Positions 55,975 through 64,000 of a stretch of 64,000 nt of DNA are shown piece by piece; the first letter of the stretch is position 1, and every line of letters begins with the position of its first letter. The stretch is from Artemia franciscana (lineage: Eukaryota > Arthropoda > Branchiopoda > Anostraca > Artemiidae), in the NCBI RefSeq assembly GCF_032884065.1, contig NC_088864.1, positions 18,046,409-18,110,408 of the forward strand, read 5' to 3'. Under the pieces are notes generated by a model that worked only from the letters and a program-made list of their open reading frames with translations, was not told where the DNA came from and searched no databases. The translations under genes were made by a program, and so were the position numbers.

Positions 55975-56975
55975 TTCAGATGAGGTTCTATTGATGTGGT
56001 TCTGTTTTCCGCTAAGAGGCTCCGTTTTATGATAGGCTCAGGGGTGAGCTCAAAACAGTTCCTTAATTACTAAAAGAAAAGAGGAGAAAAAACTGACTGA
56101 GTAGTCAAATTGAAAGTTTTTATCACTAAAAATTTATGAAATATTTGATATTTTAAAGGCATTAGAACCCCACCCGCCCCCCAAAAAAAGAATCTTATAA
56201 GGGAAGGGGATGGGCCATCAGAGACCAAAGAATGTTCCATTGAAAATGGAAAAATTTAGCGAAGTTAAATTCCATTAATATATTTTGGGCATTAAATAAA
56301 TTTTGTAAAGTTGCAAAATGTTTTAAATAATCAAAAGGTTGGAAGAAAATAATATTGTGGAACTAAACGTTAACAACTTCTATAAATACATGCTATATGT
56401 TTATGGACTCAAGGGGATTTCTGTTAATGTGGCTCGGTTTTTGACTTAGAAGGTCCCATATTGGTTTGGGCCCAAGTATGAGCTTAGAACGTTCCACCAA
56501 TTACTGAAAGAAAAAATGAGAGAAAAAATAAGATAGAACAGCCAAATAAGATTTTTGCATTTCTGAAGTTTTGTGAAATTGTTTTTCAAAGCGGAAGGGG
56601 ACGGAACTTCACCAACCGAAAACTAAAGCAGTCTCCTTCAAAAACGAACTAATGATAGAAAACTTGCATTCTAACGAATTTTTCCAGTTATAAATTTTGT
56701 GAAAATGTAAAGTTTCTAAAGGCACATATTAACCTAAAGAGACAGGGGTATACCAGTACGTTGGCAATAAAAGTTAGTAACATCTTTAGATACATGCTAT
56801 ATTAACGTTGCGGAGGGGAGGCTCTATTAATGTGGTTCTGTTCTCCACTAGGCGTTCGTACATTAACATTAGCTCAGGGGTAAACGCAAACACTTCCGTC
56901 ATTTATTGAAAGAAAACAAAAGAAAAGAACTTACTGAACAATTAAACCGAATTTTTGCATTGTCGAAAAACAGTT
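55975..56975. repeat. Diverged tandem repeat, about 410-bp unit, about 2.5 units
   Basis: Units begin near 55975, 56403 and 56810. Each has TCTATTGATGTGGTTCTGTT or TCTGTTAATGTGGCTCGGTT, CAGGGGTGAGCTCAAA or a variant, and TTACTGAAAGAAAAAA. Positions drift by tens of bases, and identity is moderate, so the array is old. Confidence 0.75.
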
Positions 56976-56999
56976 TTGTGTCTTCCATTCTTACAATGT

Positions 57000-57184
57000 T
57001 TTCATCATAAAAGAGATCCCATCGATGAGGAAGAATTACATTTCTCCAAAGGTCTTTAAAGGCAGTCATGCTGAAAGTAAATATACATTGTTACAATTAC
57101 AATAAAGTGGTTGTAAATTGATTAAAGTAAAGAGGTTGTAGGGAGTGGTAGACCGTTCATGCACAAGATGACCTTGTGTATGAT
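57000..57184. repeat. Block R, copy 1 left part, split by A9
   Basis: GATGAGGAAGAATTACATTT, CAAAGGTCTTTAAAGGCAGT and the CAAGATGACC end recur near 59060-59110 and 59920-59985. The match resumes after A9 at 58910. Confidence 0.65.
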
Positions 57185-58907
57185 CAAATAAAAAAACAAG
57201 TTTTTTTAACTGAAAGTAAGGAGCGACAATAAAACTCAAAACGAACAGAAATTACTTCGTATATGAAAGAGGCTGCTTCCTCATCAACGCCCCGCTCTTT
57301 ACGCTAAAGTTTGACTCTGTCTATCAATTCTTCTTTTTAAAACAGTAAAAAACTTTAGCGTAAAGAGCGGGGCGTTGATGAGGAAGCAGCCTCTTTCATA
57401 TACGAAGTAATTTCTGTTCGTTTTAAGTTTTAATGTCGCTCCTTACTTTCAGTTAAAAAAACTTGTTTTTTTTTTTATTTAATTTCTGAACGTTTTTGAA
57501 TCAATGCATGTTTTGATTTTGGCTCTCCGCAGAGGAATAATTAAAACGAAATTTGCATTTTTTTTTTTTTTTTGGCTAAATGGCTTTCTCATAATTTTGA
57601 TCGAATGATTTTGAGAAAAAAAGAGCGGGAGAGGAAGCCTAGTTGCCCTCCGATTTTTTGGTTAATTAAAAAGGCAACTAGAACTTTTAATTTTTTACGA
57701 ATATTTTTATTAGTAAAAGATTTACGTAACTTATAAATTAGCTTACGTAAAAAACTTTTGTATTCTCATATTTTTATTACATATATGAGGGGGTTCGCCC
57801 CATTGTCAGATCCTCGCTCTTTACAATAAAAGCTTAAATTCTGTCCCAATTCATTAAGAATGACCCCAGAATCACAAAAGCCGTAGAATAAATAGTTGAA
57901 ATTACTAAAAATACTTTAACGTAAAGAGCGAGGTATTAGGAGGAGGTGAGCCCCTCAAATGGGTAATAATTTCTGTTTTTTTTTAAGTTTTAATGCTGTT
58001 CCTTACTTCCAGGTGAAAGTACTTTTTCATATTTATTTTTTCATTGTGTTTTTAAATAATGCTAGTAAATCCTGCGCTCCCTTCATGGAGATTTTCATCC
58101 CCCATGACAAATTATCGATGGAAAGTTCCCCCAGCATATCCCCTTCTTCTCAACCCCTCCCCCAACCAAAAAAATCCTCCTGAAAACGCCTGTACACTTC
58201 CCAATAACCATTACTATATGTAAGCATTGGTCAAAGTTTGTAACTTGTTGCCCCTCCCATGGGGACTGTGGGGGAGTAAGTCGTCCCTAAAGACATAGTT
58301 ATAAGGTTTTCCGACTACGCTGAATAAAATGGCTATCTCAGAATTTTGATCCGTTGACTTTGGTAAAATAATTAGCGTGGGAGGGGGCCTAGGTGCCCTC
58401 CAATTTTTTTGGTCACTTAAAAAGGGCACTAGAACTTTTCATTTCCGTTAGAATGAGCCCTTTTGCAACATTCTAGGACAACTGGGTCGATACGATCACC
58501 CATGGAAAAAAAACAAAACAAAAAACAAAAAAACAAACAAACAAATAAACACGCATCCGTGATCTGCCTTCTGGCAAAAAATACAAAATTCCACATTTGT
58601 GTAGATAGGAGCTTGAAACTTCTACAGTAGGGTTCTCTGATACGCTGAATCTGATGGTGAGATTTTGTTAAGATTCTATGACTTCTAGGGGGCGTTTCCC
58701 CCTATTTTCTAAAATAACGCAAATTTTCTCAGGCTCGTAACTTTTGATGGGTAAGACTAAACTTGATGAAACTTATATATTTAAAATCAACATTAAAATG
58801 CGATTCTTTTGATGTAGGTATTGGTATCAAAATTCCATTTTTTAGAGTTTTGGTTAATATTGAGCCGGGTCGCTCCTTACTACAGTTCGTAACCACGAAC
58901 TGTTTGA
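57185..58907 (+). mobile_element. Family A copy A9, full length, subfamily 1
   Basis: Forward copy almost identical to A3. Foldback at about 57208-57460 with arms GAGGCTGCTTCCTCATCAAC or complement and the loop in standard orientation. Imperfect second foldback, body, and terminal palindrome with one change (GTTCGTAACCACGAAC). It interrupts block R, whose other copy at 59900-60180 lacks the insertion. Confidence 0.93.
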
Positions 58908-59120
58908 TGCTAAAAACGAATTCTGTATGTTATCTACTTCGAGTTCATTCGCTAGGAATCCACCGCTGTGACCCTTATGCCTTTTTTGCTTGAGATGTTT
59001 GTATAGATATAAGAGAAAAACTACACAGAAATAATACAGATCTAACCCTCCAGAACAAAAATGAATGATGAGGAAGAATTACTTTTCTCCAAAGGACTTT
59101 AAAGCCAGTCATGATGAAAA
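58908..59120. repeat. Block R, copy 1 right part
   Basis: Matches 59992-60140: GTGACCCTTATGCCTTTTTT / GTGACCTTTACGCCTTTTTG, GCTTGAGAT, TAGATATAAGA and AGATCTAACCCTCCAGAAC / AAATCTAACCCTCCAGAAC. Confidence 0.75.
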
Positions 59121-59290
59121 TAAACCATATTAAATTTAATATGTTTAAATTTTAAATTATATTATAATTAATTCTGTTTATATTATAATAATTATGTTTA
59201 TATAATTAATTATGTTTAAATTAATTATTAATTATAATTAATTATAATAATTAATTATTATAATAATTATAAATTTATTGTTGCAATTGC
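59121..59290. repeat. TAATTATAATTAAT-rich palindromic low complexity
   Basis: Dense short self-complementary AT motifs. No coding. Confidence 0.7.
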
Positions 59291-59899
59291 AGGTGGTTTA
59301 CAATTACAAAGTATCACATAATTGCAGCTTTCAGACGCAGCCTAGTAAAGAGCGATCAACGGTCCCATAGTAATCGGAAGTTTAAACACGCGTTTTCAAA
59401 AAACATATGTAGTAAGATAAATCCGTCGTTTAATATTAATTCAGGAATGGTAACTATCATTTCGGTTAATCTGAATAGTAAAGATTTATTTGGAAATTGT
59501 TTTTATAAAAATTCTGGAAAAATAGCTAGAAACCACTCAATAATGGCACCAGATTGAAATAAAGTTTATCATCAAAATCACCATTGCCAAACCCTTACAC
59601 AGGGGGCTTCATCTCGAAGGTGTAAAGTGAAGAAAACGATGATCTCTCCCTACGAAAATGAACAAAATATGTGGACAGTACTGGCAAAACTGTAAAAAAA
59701 AACTGTATATTTTTGGTTATTATGCATTGCGATTAGAAGTTCCTATGGGATAATTTTCTAACATTGAAGCCTCTTATAAGGGAAACAACCAGGGTGTATT
59801 CCTTGTGAAAATAATAACTGAAGCCTCTCTTGATCCTCATTATATAATTTACTTTCTGATGAAGTTACAAATACGCTTAAATGAACCACTATTCTTTAA
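59291..59899. other. No recognised feature
   Basis: AT-rich DNA between the two block R copies. No protein-like frame. Confidence 0.4.
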
Positions 59900-60180
59900 A
59901 CATTGTTACACAAAACCAAAGCTTTAGTGTAAAGAGCATGGAGGTTGAAGTGAGTGGTAGTTTCTTCATATATAAGATGACCCTATTAAAAACTAACTTT
60001 GTATTTTATATTCTTTGAGTTAATTCGTCAAGAATCCTCTTCTGTGACCTTTACGCCTTTTTGCTTGAGATATTCGAATAGATATAAGAAAAGAACCACA
60101 GAGAAGTAAGATAAATCTAACCCTCCAGAACCAAATTTCTACTCATACCATGTGTGTGTTTCGATCGCCTTCAAATGGAG
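59900..60180. repeat. Block R, copy 2, without family A insertion
   Basis: Continuous version of the block interrupted at 57185. It reads ATAAGATGACC directly followed by CTATTAAAAACTAACTTTGT, where copy 1 has A9 between CAAGATGACCTTGTGTATGA and GCTAAAAACGAATTCTGT. Confidence 0.7.
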
Positions 60181-60569
60181 GGTAGGGCTTAGTAAAGATG
60201 TATGTGGCCTCTGTATATTTTTTTAGTCTTTCTACTACGTTGCATAGGAGGGATGATCGAAAAAGCTTACTAGGGGGCTCATTCAATTGTAAGTTGAAGT
60301 TTGAGTACTCTTCCTAAGATTTGAAAGTGACTTGAATAAAGTAAGAGGCAATTTTGTTACAAAATCATTCACTTTTTTTTATATTTACGCACTTGCGGGA
60401 GAGTCAAAATGACGGGGAATTGAGATTTTTAAATGGCCATTTGTTTTTTTTATGGTTTAGAGCCTTAATCAGGCTTAGAAACCCTCATGCTCCGAAGCTT
60501 ACAGATCCTGCTCTATAGCATTACATAAATGCCGCACTGAGTTTCAAATTCGTTCATAAATATACTAAT
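60181..60569. other. No recognised feature
   Basis: AT-rich DNA with no protein-like frame or repeat noticed. Confidence 0.35.
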
Positions 60570-61290
60570 ACTACTACTACTTGCAACTCACTGCGGCATC
60601 AAGCCACCTGAGGGCAACACAGTTACACTCGGTGTTCCTCTACCCCGATCGATCCAAAGCCTCCCTATTTACACCCTCACAATAAGTTTCCCGATTCTCT
60701 TAAATCTTTTAGGAATCCTTGCGACATCCTCCCATCCCATTTGAGGACGCCCAGCTTTTTGTTTGGCCCTAGGTTGTTGGCCAAAAAGGACGAGCATTGG
60801 CAATCTGTCATGCTTCATCCCTCAAAACTTGTCCTAGCCATCTCAACCTTTTTCTTAATACAGCCCTAGAAAGCAAGTTTCAACCATATTTCTCAAACAG
60901 CTTACTGTTAGAGATACGGTCAGTCAGCCGGGAACCCAAAATAATCCGTAGTCAATTTCGCTGTAAAATATCTTGCAAGTGCTTCTCCGTCCTTTGGAGT
61001 CCCCACGCTTAAGGATTATCTCGATTGCTGTTATCCCTGTAGTTTTCAATATTCAAATCTTGGGTCGCAGACTTATCTTCCTATTTTTCCGAACTTTTTT
61101 CAACTACAAAAACCCCGTTGGTCTTGGTTTTTCTACTTGTAATATCTTCACTGTACCCACCGTCCTTACTAATAATACTACCTAGGTAGATAAAACTATC
61201 CTTTGGATCGATCTTATCGTTAACCATTAGAGCCTCTTCACCTTCACTTATTCCTAGTTTTAGTGATTAGGCCTTCTTAAAATAATTTTC
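60570..61290 (-). pseudogene. LINE-B 3' fragment, second copy
   Basis: The region 60575-60950 is homologous to 54600-54960 at DNA level (GGCATCAAGCCACCTGAGGG / AGCACTAAGCCGCCTGAGGC; TTGGCCAAAAAGGACGAGC / TTGGCCGAAAAGGACAATC). On the minus strand it encodes the same RT C-terminal tail, heavily frameshifted. It extends further upstream, to about 61290, into the preceding RT thumb region. The ACT-type tail lies at about 60570-60580. Confidence 0.78.
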
Positions 61291-61483
61291 AAACTGATTC
61301 TTGCACCCTTACTCTCAGAACTTGCACTTCAACTCTCAAAACCTTCAAAAATTCATTCATTATGCTAACATTATCAGTATAATACTAGGATGCTTAAATC
61401 ATCTGCATAACCTATGTCTAGGAGAATTTTTGGTTTATATTTTTTTGGAATTTAATTTTCTGGGTTTCAGAGCATCGCTGTAG

Positions 61484-61999
61484 TCAAACAGTTCGTGTTA
61501 ATGAACTGTAAGTAAGTAGCGATGCGGCTCAATAGTAACCGAAAAACTATGAATCAGAGTCTTGATAACAATAGGTGTATCAGAAGCATCGAATTTTAAT
61601 GGTTATTCAAAATAAGTAAAATTCGTCAAATTTAATATTACCCATCAAATGTTACGAGCCTGAAAAATTTTGCCCAATTTAATAAAAGGGAGGAAACCCC
61701 CTAGTATATCAAGTGACTTTAATCAAAATCCCACCACCAGATTCAACATACCAGAGAACCCTACTGCAGATTTTCAAGCTCCTATCTACAAAAATGTGGA
61801 ATTTGTAATTTTTTTGCCAGAAGAAAGATCACGGATGCGTGTCTTTTTCCGTTCTTTTTTCTTCTCAGGGGGTTTTCACATCAAACCAGTGGTCCTAGAA
61901 TGTCACAAGAGGGCTCATTTGAACGGAAATTAAAGGTTCTAGTCCCCTTTTTAAGTGCCCAGAACATTATAGGGCAACTGGGCCCCCTCCCACGCTCAT
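61484..61999 (-). mobile_element. Family A copy A10, truncated palindrome-end fragment
   Basis: Reverse copy from a mutated palindrome (CAGTTCGTGTTAATGAACTG) to CCCCTCCCACGCTCAT, where the next copy begins abruptly. More diverged than its neighbour. Confidence 0.85.
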
Positions 62000-63491
62000 A
62001 GTTCGTGGTAACGAACTGTAGTAAGGACCGGCCCGGCTCAATAGGAACTGAAACTCTATAAAACAAAATATTAATACCAATAGTTACATAAAGAAATCAC
62101 ATTTTTATGCTGATTTTACATATATATACGTTTCGTCAAGTTTAGTCTTACCCATTAGCCTGAGAAAATTTGCCTTATTTTAGAAAATAAGGAGAAAAAC
62201 TCACTAAAAGTCATTAAATCTCAACACTATCAAGTTCAGCGTATCAGAGAACCCTGCTGTAGAAGTTTCAAGCTCCTATCTACAAAAATGTGGAATTATG
62301 TATTTTTTTGCCAGAAGACAGATCATGGATGCGTGTTTATTTTTTTTTTATTTTTTTTTCCCAGGGGTGATCGTATCGATCCAGAGATCCTAACATGTTT
62401 CGAGAGAGCTCATTCTAACAGACATTAAAAGTTCCAGTGCTCTTTATGTGACCAAAAATTGGAGGGCACCCAGGCCCCTCCCACTCTCATTTTTCCCCAA
62501 AGTCACCAGATCAAAATTCTGAGATAGCCAATTTGTTCAGCATAGTCAAAAAACCTAACAGTTATGTCTTTTGGGACGAATTAATCCCCAATAGTCGCCG
62601 GGGGAGGGGCTGCGAGTTACAAACTTTGACCCTTGTTTACATATAGTAAGGGTTATTGGGATGTGTACAGACGTTTTCAGGGGGACTTTTACGTGTTGAA
62701 GGAGGGGAGGTGGGTCACGGGAGGGGGTTTCGTGGGAGGATCTTTCCATGGAGGAATTTATCATGGGGTAAGAGAATTTCCATGAAGGGGCTGCAGCATT
62801 TTCTAGCATTATTTAAAAAAAAAGAGAAAACAAATAAAACAAAATTTCAGCTGGAAGTAAGGAGTAGAGTTAAATCCTAAAAAGAACAGAAATTATAAAG
62901 TAAATAAGGAGGTTCAGCTCCTCTACAATACCTCGATCTTTACACTAAATTATTTCAGTAATTTCAACTATTTATTCTACGGCCTTTGTAATTCAGGGCT
63001 CATTCTTAAAGAATTGGGACAAAATATTGTATTGACGATTATTTGAAGAGGTATTGACGAGGGGGTGAACCCACTCATAGACGTCATAAAAATATACAAA
63101 TATAGAAGTTCGTTACGTAGGTTAATTCGTAAGTTACGTATATTTATTACTAACAAAAACGTTCGTTAAAAATAAAAAGATCTAGTTGCCTTTCCAAGGA
63201 ACCAAAAATTGGAGGGCAATCCCCCGCCCTTTTTTAATCATATCAAAATCGCAAATCGTATATTATTCCGTATATGAAAGGTGCTGTCCCCTCCTCAACG
63301 CCTCGCTCTTTACGCTAAAGTTTTTTATTGTTTTAAAAAGTAGAGTTTTAAGAAAGAGTCAAAATCTAGCGTAAAGAGCCAGGCGTTGAGGAGGGGACAA
63401 CTCCTCACATATACGGAATAATTTCTGTTGGTTTTAAGCTTTAATGTTGTTCCTTACTTGCAGTTAAAAAAAACTTTTTTTTTTAATTTAA
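62000..63491 (-). mobile_element. Family A copy A11, near full length
   Basis: Reverse copy starting at AGTTCGTGGTAACGAACTG (without the usual leading CAAAC), immediately after A10. Diverged body, foldback at about 63265-63470 with arms sharing CTGTCCCCTCCTCAACGCC or its complement, loop in standard orientation, and a T-rich end. Between body and foldback a stretch is deleted (near 63235-63260). Confidence 0.87.
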
Positions 63492-63742
63492 TGCTTACAC
63501 AAGTTGACTACCTGTTTCAGTTAAATATCGTAGTTTTGGATACAGGCTTATAATTCAAGTGCTCTTTAATGGGTCCTTTCGGGTCGTGAAATCAAATAGT
63601 ACAAACATTGGGTGAATTTAGCCAAGGCCAAACTTTCTTTGGAATAAACCGTATATATAGGTTAAGGGTTAAGACATCTAAACCCCCCTTGGAAAAGGCC
63701 TACGCCCATTTTTAAGAAACTGGACCCCGTCCCTTTAAGGAA
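63492..63742. other. Short unique gap
   Basis: No repeat or gene recognised between A11 and A12. Confidence 0.35.
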
Positions 63743-64000
63743 TTTAAATAAAAAACAAGTGTTTTTAACTGAAAGTAAGGAGCGATATTAAAACTTAAAA
63801 CGAACATAAATAACTTCGTATATGAAAGGGGCTGCTTCCTCATCAACGCCCCGCTCTTTACGCTAAAGTTTGACTCTTTCTCTCAACTCTTCTTTTTAAA
63901 ACAGTAAAAACAGTACACAATTTTTTGTAGATAGGAGCTCGAAAATTCCACAATAGGGTTCTCTGACGCGCTAAATCTGATGGTGTAATTTTCGTGAAGA
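63743..64000 (+). mobile_element. Family A copy A12, runs off the window, internally deleted
   Basis: Forward head and left arm with CTGCTTCCTCATCAACGCC, then part of the loop. At about 63905 the sequence jumps to the distal body (TTTTTGTAGATAGGAGCTCG), skipping the right arm, second module and most of the body. Continues beyond the window end. Confidence 0.85.

Overview
This window is eukaryotic, probably arthropod, nuclear DNA. It is AT-rich and intron-bearing, carries long (TA)n, (GA)n and (AAT)n tracts, and is dominated by mobile-element debris. The repeat text looks to me like a brine-shrimp (Artemia-type) genome, but that is memory-based inference. No bacterial-style operons, rRNA, tRNA or CRISPR array were seen.

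The most distinctive component is one unclassified repeat family, called family A here. About 15 full or partial copies, in both orientations, cover roughly a quarter of the window. Full copies are about 1.7 kb. One end carries a foldback: two arms of about 100 bp around a 40-80 bp loop. The other end carries the short palindrome CAGTTCGTGGTAACGAACTG. Inside lies a second, older and related foldback, and one subfamily has a third small hairpin. No copy encodes a protein. Within each copy the two arms match each other even where copies differ, and in three copies the loop is inverted relative to the body.

Host coding sequence is sparse and split into exons. Two minus-strand exons (9021-9166 and 3387-3545) encode consecutive leucine-rich repeats resembling the N-terminus of the centriolar protein CEP97, joined by an apparent GC-AG intron of 5.5 kb. 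A minus-strand exon at 52290-52470 encodes a zinc-binding 3CxxC (receptor-transporting-protein-like) segment. A plus-strand terminal exon at 44729-44838 ends a Gly/Tyr-rich protein and is followed by a poly(A) signal. Several other splice-bounded open segments (50.8, 52.0, 53.0, 53.9 and 54.3 kb) look coding but are unidentified.

Other elements are remnants: a broken RTE-like LINE at 27.2-30.1 kb (+); a second LINE at 18.6-20.8 kb (-); three fragments of a third LINE lineage at 12.2, 54.6 and 60.6 kb (all -); two Jockey/CR1-like tails at 20.9 and 55.0 kb (+); a Penelope-like GIY-YIG endonuclease relic at 33.8-34.4 kb; and a Helitron 3' end with helicase C-terminus at 16.3-16.7 kb (-). The rest is minisatellites, tandem duplications, MITE-like inverted repeats and featureless AT-rich DNA. 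Most of the window is transposon graveyard between widely spaced exons, so the genes do not form a joint pathway.
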